From NCBI GenBank assembly GCA_902477765.1, contig CABSIM010000008.1, positions 9,339-73,338 on the forward strand: 64,000 nucleotides of DNA, written 5' to 3'. A model generated the notes under the pieces. That model was not told the origin of the DNA and made no database searches. It was given only the letters and a program-made list of their open reading frames with translations. The stretch is from an uncultured Clostridiaceae bacterium (GTDB lineage: Bacteria > Bacillota > Clostridia > Lachnospirales > Lachnospiraceae). The translations under genes and the position numbers were made by a program. Below are positions 1 through 7,223 of the stretch, one piece after another (position 1 is the stretch's first letter; every line of letters begins with the position of its first letter).

Positions 1-1
1 C

Positions 2-742
2 GTTGAAATGCTCATCAAGAAACTTGCCGGAAAAGAGTTCGAAACAGAGTATGAAATGCCCAGCTTTGACCGGGTGGCTCCCGGTGAGGCAATCAAGGAC
101 ATGTCCAAGGCAAAGATTGCTCTTGTTACATCCGGCGGTATTGTTCCGAAAGGAAACCCGGATCATATCGAGTCTTCCAGTGCTTCCAAGTACGGACAGT
201 ATGATATCGAAGGCGTAACCGACCTGACTGCAGAAACCTATGAGACTGCACACGGCGGCTATGACCCGGTATATGCAAACGAGGACGCTGACCGCGTTCT
301 TCCTGTAGATGTAATTAATGAATTCATTAAGGAAGGAAAGATTGGCAGCCTTCACAAATACTACTACGCAACCGTTGGTAACGGGACGGCAGTAGCGAAT
401 GCGAAGCGCTTTGCAACGGAAATCGGCCAGAAGTTAGTCGATGACCATGTGGATGCCGTAATTCTTACCTCGACCTGAGGGACCTGTACTCGTTGCGGTG
501 CAACGATGGTTAAGGCTATTGAAAGCTATGGTATCCCGGTTGTTCATATTGCGACCGTAGTTCCGATTTCCCAGACGGTAGGCGCAAACCGTATCGTCCC
601 GGCTGTAGCGATTCCGCATCCGTTAGGAAACCCCGCCCTGACTCATGAGGAAGAGAAGGAAATCAGAAGAAAGATCGTTTCCAAGGCATTGGAAGCATTA
701 CAGACTCCGGTTACTGAACAGACTGTATTTGAGTGGAAGTAA
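2..742 (+). CDS. grdB: Glycine reductase component B, selenoprotein subunit (3' part, contains Sec)
   Basis: Substrate-specific selenoprotein subunit of protein B, which takes the carboxymethyl group of glycine and passes it to the selenol of GrdA. The frame enters from the left edge; 246 residues are visible of a family length of roughly 430-440. An in-frame TGA at 476-478 is followed in the same frame by codons giving U-G-T-C-T-R-C, the UxxCxxC hallmark of this family, and recognisable GrdB sequence (VGANRIVPA, IPHPLGNPAL) continues to TAA at 740-742. I therefore read TGA as selenocysteine and the two open segments as one gene. GrdF (sarcosine) and GrdH (betaine) are close relatives and cannot be excluded without the N-terminal half. 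The upstream partner grdE is probably just outside the window. trxB follows 17 nt downstream. Confidence 0.93.
476..505 (+). promoter_or_regulatory. Sec UGA codon and bacterial SECIS hairpin of grdB
   Basis: The UGA (476-478) is followed 12 nt later by a perfect 6-bp stem, CGTTGC (491-496) and GCAACG (500-505), closed by a GGT loop (497-499). A short stem-loop with G in the loop about 18-20 nt after the UGA is what SelB recognises in bacterial SECIS elements. Stem, loop and distance are seen directly; function is inferred from selB and selC being encoded nearby. Confidence 0.8.
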
Positions 743-759
743 AAAAGGAGAAACATCCT

Positions 760-1701
760 ATGGATAAGGTATATGATGTGATTATCCTGGGTGCTGGTCC
801 GGCAGGTTTAGCTGCCGGACTGTACTCAGGAAGATACCGCCTTTCCACCCTGGTGATTGAAAAAGCCAAGGATGGCGGACAGATTGCAATCACGGATGAA
901 ATTGAAAATTATCCCGGACAGATTGTGGAAGGCGAAAGTGGTCCGTCCCTGATCGAGAGGATGACAAAACAGGTGGAGAAGTTCGGCGCTGAGCGTGTGA
1001 GCGACATCATCAACAAAGTAGAGCTGGACGGCGACGTCAAGAAGCTTTACGGTACCAAAGACACCTACCAGTGCAAGGCACTGATCATCGCCACAGGCGC
1101 ATTCCCGAGGCCCATCGGCTGCAAGAGGGAAGGCGAATTCATGGGCAAGGGAGTTTCCTTCTGCGCCACCTGTGACGCCAACTTCTTTGAGGACATGGAA
1201 GTTTATGTGGTCGGCGGCGGAGATTCCGCTGTGGAAGAGGCCATGTATCTGACCAAGTTTGCAAGGAAAGTTACCATTATCCACAGAAGAAATGAGCTGC
1301 GTGCCGCAAAATCCATTCAGGAGAAGGCATTCAAGAATCCGAAGCTTCATTTCATGTGGGATACCGTTGTGGATGAACTCCATGGTGACGGAATCCTGGA
1401 CGGAATGACCGTTAAGAATACCAAGACCGGCGAACTGACGAGAATCGATGCAGATCCGGATGACGGAATGTTCGGCCTCTTCGGCTTCATCGGATACAAT
1501 CCCAGAAGCGAACTGTTCGAGGGTATGATTGACATGGAGAACGGTTACATTAAGACCGACGACAACATGCATACCAATATCCCGGGCGTATTTGCAGCAG
1601 GCGATATCCGTGTAAAGAGCCTTCGTCAGGTTGTGACTGCCGCAGCAGACGGTGCCATTGCCGCTCAGCAGGCAGAAAAATATATTTCAGACCTTCATTG
1701 A
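760..1701 (+). CDS. trxB: Thioredoxin reductase of the glycine reductase operon
   Basis: FAD- and NADPH-dependent reductase (313 aa) that regenerates reduced thioredoxin, the electron donor for glycine reduction. The FAD-binding GAGPAG is at residues 11-16, the redox-active CATC at residues 135-138, an NAD(P)H-binding GGGDSA near 151, and a C-terminal FAD motif GVFAAGDIR. I chose ATG 760 because AAGGAG lies 9 nt upstream and the family's usual N terminus (YDVIILGAGPAG) starts there; in-frame codons upstream overlap the end of grdB. Location between grdB and trxA shows that it serves protein B/A reduction. Confidence 0.95.
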   Translation: MDKVYDVIILGAGPAGLAAGLYSGRYRLSTLVIEKAKDGGQIAITDEIENYPGQIVEGESGPSLIERMTKQVEKFGAERVSDIINKVELDGDVKKLYGTKDTYQCKALIIATGAFPRPIGCKREGEFMGKGVSFCATCDANFFEDMEVYVVGGGDSAVEEAMYLTKFARKVTIIHRRNELRAAKSIQEKAFKNPKLHFMWDTVVDELHGDGILDGMTVKNTKTGELTRIDADPDDGMFGLFGFIGYNPRSELFEGMIDMENGYIKTDDNMHTNIPGVFAAGDIRVKSLRQVVTAAADGAIAAQQAEKYISDLH

Positions 1702-1751
1702 TACACAGATTCTGGATTATTTCAGAAAATCATGGAAAGGATGTCTTAGAT

Positions 1752-2069
1752 ATGGTAGAATTAACGAAAGAAACTTTTGAAGAAGAAGTTTTAAAGGCAG
1801 AGGGTACTGTCCTTGTGGATTTCTATGGTGACGGCTGCGTTCCGTGCCAGGCTCTTATGCCGCATGTTCATGCCATGGAAGATACTTATGGCAAGGACAT
1901 TAAGTTCACTGCTCTCAACACCACCAAGGCCCGTCGTCTGGCAATCGGCCAGAAAGTTCTGGGACTTCCGGTTATCGCTCTTTACAAGGGCGGCGAGAAG
2001 ATTGCAGAGTGCGTAAAGGACGATGCAACGGTTGAGAACATTGAAGCTATGATCAAAGCTCATCTGTAA
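1752..2069 (+). CDS. trxA: Thioredoxin with GCVPC active site
   Basis: Small cytosolic thioredoxin (105 aa) that reduces the selenoprotein GrdA during glycine reduction. The active-site cysteines are C29 and C32 in GDGCVPCQAL, so the usual WCGPC is replaced by GCVPC, a variant I associate with thioredoxins of glycine-reducing clostridia. The cis-proline motif LPVIALYKGG is present. ATG 1752 is preceded by AAAGGA; an in-frame start farther upstream would overlap trxB and add a tail not typical of the family. A structured 176-nt stretch separates it from grdA. Confidence 0.93.
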   Translation: MVELTKETFEEEVLKAEGTVLVDFYGDGCVPCQALMPHVHAMEDTYGKDIKFTALNTTKARRLAIGQKVLGLPVIALYKGGEKIAECVKDDATVENIEAMIKAHL

Positions 2070-2098
2070 AAGGATGAATGCCCGGCGTCCGGCCGGGA

Positions 2099-2216
2099 CT
2101 GCCGGAAACGGCAGGGAATGATACAAAGGAAATAACACATTTCATGTGTTTTTCAAGTCTGGGAATACGCACAGCGGGTTCACAGGCTATCGCACCGGTC
2201 CGGACCGGACAGGTGC
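2099..2216 (+). promoter_or_regulatory. Structured leader between trxA and grdA (three hairpins)
   Basis: Three stem-loops can be read in this untranslated gap. The first is CTGCCG-GAAA-CGGCAG (2099-2114), with a GNRA-type loop. The second is AACACAT-TTC-ATGTGTT followed by three further T (2134-2153), terminator-like but AT-rich. The third is GCACC-G-GTCC, loop GGACC, GGAC-A-GGTGC (2192-2216), which ends 14 nt before the grdA Shine-Dalgarno. The third also contains a 14-bp DNA palindrome (2195-2208). Roles such as transcript processing or stabilisation of the strongly needed grdA message are inference. Confidence 0.45.
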
Positions 2217-2245
2217 ATCAAATAAATAAAGGAGGAAAAGATGCT

Positions 2246-2719
2246 ATGGCTATCCTGAATGGTAAAAAAGTAGTTATCATCGGTGACCGTGACGGAATTC
2301 CAGGGCCATCCATCGAAGCTTGCGTAAAAACGGCAGGCGGTGATGTTGTTTATTCATCCACCGAGTGCTTTGTCTGAACGTCCGCGGGTGCTATGGACCT
2401 GGAAAATCAGAAGAGAGTAAAAGATTTCGCAGAAAAGTACGGACCGGAGAACGTAGTTGTTGTTCTCGGTGCGGCAGAGGGTGAGGCAGCCGGTCTGGCA
2501 GCTGAAACCGTTACTGCGGGTGATCCGACTTTCGCAGGCCCATTAGCAGGAGTCCAGTTGGGACTGACTGTATATCACATTTGTGAAGATGAAATTAAGG
2601 CAGAGGTTGATCCTGCTGTTTATGACGAGCAGATCAGCATGATGGAAATGGTTATGGATGTGGATGACATTGCAAACGAAATGTCTTCCATCAGAGACGA
2701 GTACTGTAAGTATCTGTAA
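2246..2719 (+). CDS. grdA: Glycine/sarcosine/betaine reductase component A (selenoprotein)
   Basis: Small selenoprotein (157 aa including Sec) shared by glycine, sarcosine and betaine reductases. Its selenol accepts the carboxymethyl group from protein B, is oxidised to a mixed selenide-sulfide when protein C releases acetyl phosphate, and is recycled by thioredoxin. The in-frame TGA at 2375-2377 is residue 44 in C41-F-V-U44, the known CxxU redox motif, and the same frame continues with AGAMDLENQ to TAA 2717-2719. ATG 2246 has GGAGG 10 nt upstream and gives the canonical start MAILNGKKVVIIGDRDG. A hairpin with a short T-run separates it from grdC. Confidence 0.96.
2375..2398 (+). promoter_or_regulatory. 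Sec UGA codon and possible SECIS of grdA
   Basis: After UGA 2375-2377 the RNA can fold as GTCC (2380-2383), GC, loop GGGT, GC, bulge, GGAC (2395-2398). The loop is G-rich but sits only about 9-12 nt from the UGA, closer than the usual bacterial SECIS, so the hairpin itself is a weak call. The Sec identity of the codon is secure from the protein context. Confidence 0.4.
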
Positions 2720-2767
2720 CAAAGAGCCTGCCACTGGCAGCCTTCTTGATTGCTGTGGCGAATCAAA

Positions 2768-2795
2768 GGGGGCGCTGAATAGGCGCCCCCATTTT
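2768..2795 (+). terminator. Terminator or attenuator between grdA and grdC
   Basis: GGGGGCGC (2768-2775) pairs perfectly with GCGCCCCC (2783-2790) around a 7-nt loop and is followed by ATTTT. The strong GC stem with a short U-tract suggests partial termination, which would leave more grdA than grdCD message; the next gene starts only 18 nt later. A smaller hairpin CTGCC-ACT-GGCAG lies at 2728-2740. Confidence 0.65.
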
Positions 2796-2813
2796 AAGAT
2801 ATGAGGTGTAGTA

Positions 2814-4364
2814 ATGAACGGGTATCCAGTATTAAAAGGAGCCAGCTATACACTGGCAATTACACCGGATATGGTAATCCATAACGGTACGACACAGACA
2901 ACGGAAATGATCGTAAATCCGGATTCCGAATATCTGAAGGAATTACCGGGCCATCTGAGAAGTTTTGAAGATGCAGTATCCTACATACCCAACCAGGTTT
3001 ATATCGGAAATGCAAAACCTGCAGACCTGGCAGCCACGGAATTCCCATTCTATGACAAGAAATGGGAAAATGCCTCCCGTGACGGAAAATATGGTCAGAT
3101 CATGCCTCAGGATGAGTTCTACGGACTGATGCAGATCTGTGATGTGTTCGACCTGGTACAGCTTGAGAAAGCATTTGCCCAGGATGTAAAGACGAAACTG
3201 GCTGCCCAGAATCTTCTGAAAGAGGATCAGCTGGCAGTTCTCGATAAAAATGAAAGCTCTTCCGAGCAGATTGAAGCCCTTGTAAATGACGAGCATGCAG
3301 AGGGACTTTACCAGAACGGAAAACTGGTAGGTGCTGTGAAACGTGCTCATGATGTGGACGTGAACCTGTCTGCACATGTGATGCTTGAAAACATCGTAAC
3401 CAAGGCTTCCAACGTACTTTCCCTGATTGAACTGGTGAAAAAGGCCGGCATCAATCCGGAAGAAGTAGACTATGTAATCGACTGCTGCGAGGAAGCATGC
3501 GGCGATATGAACCAGAGAGGCGGCGGAAACTTTGCAAAGGCTGCTGCTGAGATTGCAGGCTTTGTAAACGCCACCGGTTCCGACGTACGCGGATTCTGTG
3601 CAGGACCGGCTCATGCACTGCTTCATGCAGCTGCACTGGTAAAGGCAGGAACCTTCAAACATGTGGTGGTTACTGCCGGAGGCTGTACTGCAAAACTGGG
3701 CATGAACGGTAAGGATCATGTAAAGAAAGGTCTTCCGATTCTGGAAGATGCCATTGCCGGATTCTCCGTCATGATCAGTGAGGACGACGGCGTGAGCCCG
3801 CAGATCCGTACGGATATTGTCGGCCGTCATACCATCGGCACCGGTTCCGCACCCCAGAACGTAATCACCGCACTGGTGACCAATCCTCTGGAAGCAGCCG
3901 GCCTGAACATTCTTGACATCGACAAGTATTCTCCGGAAATGCAGAACCCGGATATCACAAAACCGGCAGGAGCAGGAGATGTTCCGGAAGCCAACTACAA
4001 GATGATTGCTGCCCTGGGTGTAAAGAAGGGCGAAATCGCCAGAGCAGATATTGCCAAGTTTGTAAAAGAGCACGGTATGACCGGATGGGCTCCCACACAG
4101 GGCCATATTCCGTCCGGCGTTCCCTATATGGGACCCCTTCGTGACGAGGTTCTGGCAGGCGAGACCAAGCGTGCCATGATCATCGGCAAGGGCAGTCTGT
4201 TCCTGGGAAGAATGACAAACCTGTTCGACGGTGTTTCCTTTGTGGTACAGGCCAATGACGGTTCTGCTGCAGAAGGCGGAAACGCAGGATTTGACGAGGC
4301 AAAGGTAAAGACCATGATCGGTGAGGCCATGAGAGAATTTGCCAAAGGACTGCTTGGAGAATAA
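2814..4364 (+). CDS. grdC: Glycine/sarcosine/betaine reductase component C, beta subunit
   Basis: Larger subunit (516 aa) of protein C, which with GrdD converts the Se-carboxymethyl group on GrdA to acetyl phosphate. The sequence is recognisable as GrdC throughout, with a thiolase/ketoacyl-synthase III-like core (CCEEACGDMNQRGGGNF near residue 223, TAGGCTAKLG near 287) and the C-terminal GKGSLFLGRMTNLFDG. ATG 2814 has GAGGTG upstream. grdD follows after 30 nt. Which cysteine is catalytic cannot be decided from the sequence alone. Confidence 0.95.
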   Translation: MNGYPVLKGASYTLAITPDMVIHNGTTQTTEMIVNPDSEYLKELPGHLRSFEDAVSYIPNQVYIGNAKPADLAATEFPFYDKKWENASRDGKYGQIMPQDEFYGLMQICDVFDLVQLEKAFAQDVKTKLAAQNLLKEDQLAVLDKNESSSEQIEALVNDEHAEGLYQNGKLVGAVKRAHDVDVNLSAHVMLENIVTKASNVLSLIELVKKAGINPEEVDYVIDCCEEACGDMNQRGGGNFAKAAAEIAGFVNATGSDVRGFCAGPAHALLHAAALVKAGTFKHVVVTAGGCTAKLGMNGKDHVKKGLPILEDAIAGFSVMISEDDGVSPQIRTDIVGRHTIGTGSAPQNVITALVTNPLEAAGLNILDIDKYSPEMQNPDITKPAGAGDVPEANYKMIAALGVKKGEIARADIAKFVKEHGMTGWAPTQGHIPSGVPYMGPLRDEVLAGETKRAMIIGKGSLFLGRMTNLFDGVSFVVQANDGSAAEGGNAGFDEAKVKTMIGEAMREFAKGLLGE

Positions 4365-4394
4365 GAAACTGCCGTCAGAAAGGATAGGGGTTTT

Positions 4395-5513
4395 ATGTCA
4401 GATATGAAAATTAAAAAACTCATTGCGGAAACCTTCCTGGAAGTGGCAGATGCCCTGGAAACCGGTCAGTACGGAAAGCAGCCGGTGATCGGCTTTGCCA
4501 GCGAAGGCAGTGAGCATGGTGAGGATAATATCGAAAGAGCCATGGAACTGGCTGCGTCCAGAGGAATCAAGGCTCTTCTGATCAAAGGAGAAGATATCCA
4601 TAAGGAGATGGAAAAAATGCTGGATTCCGGCGAGATTGACGCCGCAGTCACCATGCATTATCCATTCCCCATCGGCGTTTCCACCGTGGGTAAGGTCATT
4701 ACCCCCGGCATCGGAAAAGCCATGTATATCGCAACAACCACAGGTACGTCTGATACCGACAGAATCTGCGGCATGGTAAAAAATGCCGTTTACGGAATTA
4801 TTGCGGCAAAGGCTGAGGGAATCGAACATCCCACAGTAGGAATTGCCAATATTGACGGGGCAAGACAGACGGAAAAAGCCCTTGTAAAGCTGAAAGAACA
4901 GGGATATGACATTAATTTTGCCCAGTCTGCCCGTGCGGACGGCGGAATTGTCATGAGAGGAAACGACCTGCTGGCAGGTACGCCTGACGTTATGGTCATG
5001 GATTCCCTGACAGGAAATCTGATGATGAAGATTTTCTCAGCTTATACCACCGGCGGCAGCTATGAATCTGTTGGATTCGGATATGGCCCCGGTATCGGAG
5101 ACGGATACAGCCGTCTGATCATGATCGTGTCCCGGGCTTCCGGTGCTCCGGTCATTGCAGGCGCCATGGAATTTGCCACCAATCTGGTGAAACATAACTG
5201 GAAAGCTGTTGCAGACGAAGAGTTTGCAAAGGCCAAGAAAGCCGGACTGGATGCAATTCTGGATGAGATCCGTTCCGCAGGCAAGAAGGAAGCTGCTTCC
5301 GAGGAAGCCGTTACAGCTCCGCCCAAGGAGATCTGTACAGACCAGATCCCCGGCATTGAGGTCATGGACCTGGAAGATGCGGTCAAGGCACTCTGGAAAG
5401 CAGGCATTTACGCAGAGAGCGGTATGGGATGTACCGGTCCCATCGTCCTGATGGCTGCGGATAAGAAGGCACGTGCGTATGAGATCCTGAAAGAAGCCGG
5501 CTACGTCGGCTGA
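4395..5513 (+). CDS. grdD: Glycine/sarcosine/betaine reductase component C, alpha subunit
   Basis: Smaller subunit (372 aa) of protein C. It resembles the PlsX-type phosphate acyltransferase fold, which fits acetyl phosphate as product. Near the C terminus it carries C346 in GMGCTGPIVL, a conserved cysteine likely to hold the acetyl thioester before phosphorolysis. The family pattern VGIANIDGARQTEKAL is clear. Start ATG 4395 follows AAAGGATAGGGG. It is the last gene of the operon; a large hairpin lies just after the TGA stop. Confidence 0.95.
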   Translation: MSDMKIKKLIAETFLEVADALETGQYGKQPVIGFASEGSEHGEDNIERAMELAASRGIKALLIKGEDIHKEMEKMLDSGEIDAAVTMHYPFPIGVSTVGKVITPGIGKAMYIATTTGTSDTDRICGMVKNAVYGIIAAKAEGIEHPTVGIANIDGARQTEKALVKLKEQGYDINFAQSARADGGIVMRGNDLLAGTPDVMVMDSLTGNLMMKIFSAYTTGGSYESVGFGYGPGIGDGYSRLIMIVSRASGAPVIAGAMEFATNLVKHNWKAVADEEFAKAKKAGLDAILDEIRSAGKKEAASEEAVTAPPKEICTDQIPGIEVMDLEDAVKALWKAGIYAESGMGCTGPIVLMAADKKARAYEILKEAGYVG

Positions 5514-5515
5514 TT

Positions 5516-5574
5516 CTGCGGACAGGAAGCTGCTCCGGAAGGCCTTTGGGTCTGTCCGGAGCAGTGATCCGCAG
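5516..5574 (+). terminator. Large hairpin after grdD, without T-run
   Basis: Two nested perfect stems: CTGCGGA (5516-5522) with TCCGCAG (5568-5574), and CTGCTCCGGA (5530-5539) with TCCGGAGCAG (5555-5564). The sequence after it is TAAAAAAAGG, so there is no U-tract on the plus strand; on the minus strand the hairpin would be preceded, not followed, by T's. It may protect the 3' end of the grd message or terminate with help of a factor. Confidence 0.4.
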
Positions 5575-5615
5575 TAAAAAAAGGAATTGTTTTAATTATT
5601 ACATCAATTCAGTCA

Positions 5616-5644
5616 TTGACAGAATGAAAAATACGTGGTAGAAT
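5616..5644 (+). promoter_or_regulatory. Promoter of selC-selA-selB
   Basis: TTGACA (5616-5621), exactly 17 bp, TAGAAT (5639-5644). The predicted start near 5651 is about 18 nt upstream of the mature tRNA-Sec. With the hairpin after grdD, this separates the decoding genes from the grd operon. Confidence 0.8.
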
Positions 5645-5668
5645 AAACCATGTTATACTGCAAGATGT

Positions 5669-5762
5669 GGAGGTAGATAGGTTGCTGGTGTGCCTCGCGG
5701 TCTTCAAAACCGTTGTAGGGGGTTAAGAGCCTCCTGGGTGGGTTCGATTCCCACCTCCTCCG
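5669..5762 (+). tRNA. selC: tRNA-Sec (anticodon UCA)
   Basis: Selenocysteine tRNA of 94 nt. The anticodon loop CTTCAAA (5702-5708) with TCA at 5704-5706 closes CGGT/ACCG. A long variable arm pairs AGGGGG with CCTCCT (one G-T). The D loop has the CTGGTG text typical of these tRNAs, and the T arm is GTGGG-TTCGATT-CCCAC. CCA is not encoded; G5762 is followed by five T. Oddity: the acceptor begins GGAGGTAG but the 3' strand is CTCCTCC, so only the first five pairs are Watson-Crick and positions 6 and 7 face T-T and A-C. Only seven 3'-strand nucleotides separate a 5-bp T stem from the discriminator. Neighbouring selA and selB leave little doubt about identity. Confidence 0.93.
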
Positions 5763-5798
5763 TTTTTATCCCATCGAAGTAGTAGGAGGAAATTATAT

Positions 5799-7217
5799 AT
5801 GGAAAAAAAGCAGGAAATTCTGCGGAGTATTCCAAAAATGGACGAGTTGCTACTGGATGAGCAGCTCATTTTTTTTATGGAAACAACTCCCAGGGCCGTT
5901 GTCGTAGATGCGGCAAGAGAAATCACAGACAAGATCAGAAAGGAAATTCTTTCCGGTGACAGGACGGATGTACCGGACCGCGGAGAGATGATCGCGGAGA
6001 TCTGCAGCCATGTGAATGGAAAAAAGAAAAGGAATCTGAGGCGACTGATCAATGCCACCGGAGTGGTGCTGCATACGAATCTGGGAAGAGCCAATCTCTG
6101 CCGCGCAGCCGTGGACAGCATTCTGTCTGTGGCGGATTCCTACTCCAATCTGGAATATGATGTAAAGAACGGTATGAGAGGTTCCCGGCATGATCATGTG
6201 GAAAAGATCATTGCACGGATCACCGGGGCAGAGGCTGCCATGGTGGTCAATAACAACGCAGCGGCCACCATGCTCTGTCTTTCCGCCATGGGCTGGGGGA
6301 AAGAAGTGATTGTATCCCGAGGGGAACTGGTGGAAATCGGAGGATCCTTCCGGGTTCCGGAGATTATGGAGCAGAGCGGATCCCATCTGAGAGAAGTGGG
6401 AACCACCAATAAGACCAAGGTGTCCGATTACAGAAAGGCCTTTGATCCGGAAATGACGGCAGCTCTGATGAAGGTCCATACCAGTAATTACCGGATTGTC
6501 GGCTTTACAGAGGATGTGTCTGTGAAGGAACTGGCAGCTCTGGGAAAGGAACTGGGTGTTCCCATGATTTATGATATGGGAAGCGGCCTGATGACGGATC
6601 TTTCCAGGTACGGAGTGGATGAGCCCACCGTTCTGGATGCACTGAAGGACGGGGCTGACGTGGTACTTTTCAGCGGCGACAAGCTTCTGGGAGGCCCGCA
6701 GGGCGGAATTATAATAGGAAAAAAAGAATATGTGGACCGGATGAAGAAGCATCCTCTGGCCCGTGCATTCCGTGTGGACAAGATGACACTGGCTGCCATG
6801 GAAGCTACTTTTTTTGAATATCTGGATATGGAAGGCGCCAGGTCTGCAATTCCGGTGCTCAGAATGATCACAACGCCGGAGGATGAGCTGAAAAGCCGTG
6901 CAGCACTTCTGAAAGAGAAAATTTCACAGAAGACCCAAAGCTTTGTACTGGATATGGAACCGTGCAAAGATCAGATCGGAGGAGGCTCCGCCCCCACAAC
7001 GCTGCTTTCCGGATATTCCGTGACTGCGGCGCCGGAAACCATGACGGCAGAGCGGCTGGAGCGGCTGATGAGAAAAGCGGAGACTCCGGTGATCGTCCGG
7101 GTGGCCCATGATAAAGTCATCCTTTCGGTCCGCACCATACGGGAAGAGGAACTGGATGCGGTTGCTGATGCGTTCGCCTTTGCAGAGCGCCAGGAACAAG
7201 AGGGGAAAGGAGCGTGA
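5799..7217 (+). CDS. selA: L-seryl-tRNA(Sec) selenium transferase
   Basis: PLP enzyme (472 aa) that converts seryl-tRNA(Sec) to selenocysteyl-tRNA(Sec) with selenophosphate. The PLP lysine is K295 in FSGDKLLGGPQGG, the same number as in the E. coli enzyme. Other family text includes LINATGVVLHTNLGRA near residue 84 and VGTTNKTKVSDY near 200. ATG 5799 follows AGGAGGA. It starts 36 nt after selC and is probably cotranscribed with it; selB begins 6 nt after its stop. Confidence 0.97.
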   Translation: MEKKQEILRSIPKMDELLLDEQLIFFMETTPRAVVVDAAREITDKIRKEILSGDRTDVPDRGEMIAEICSHVNGKKKRNLRRLINATGVVLHTNLGRANLCRAAVDSILSVADSYSNLEYDVKNGMRGSRHDHVEKIIARITGAEAAMVVNNNAAATMLCLSAMGWGKEVIVSRGELVEIGGSFRVPEIMEQSGSHLREVGTTNKTKVSDYRKAFDPEMTAALMKVHTSNYRIVGFTEDVSVKELAALGKELGVPMIYDMGSGLMTDLSRYGVDEPTVLDALKDGADVVLFSGDKLLGGPQGGIIIGKKEYVDRMKKHPLARAFRVDKMTLAAMEATFFEYLDMEGARSAIPVLRMITTPEDELKSRAALLKEKISQKTQSFVLDMEPCKDQIGGGSAPTTLLSGYSVTAAPETMTAERLERLMRKAETPVIVRVAHDKVILSVRTIREEELDAVADAFAFAERQEQEGKGA

Positions 7218-7223
7218 TGCCGG

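Noticed and set aside
476..506. Stop codon or frameshift breaking grdB
   Set aside because: The frame continues with conserved GrdB sequence and the UxxCxxC motif; a SECIS-like hairpin follows and Sec machinery is encoded nearby.
2375..2393. Pseudogene break in grdA
   Set aside because: The TGA is exactly residue 44 in CxxU, the known Sec site of this selenoprotein.
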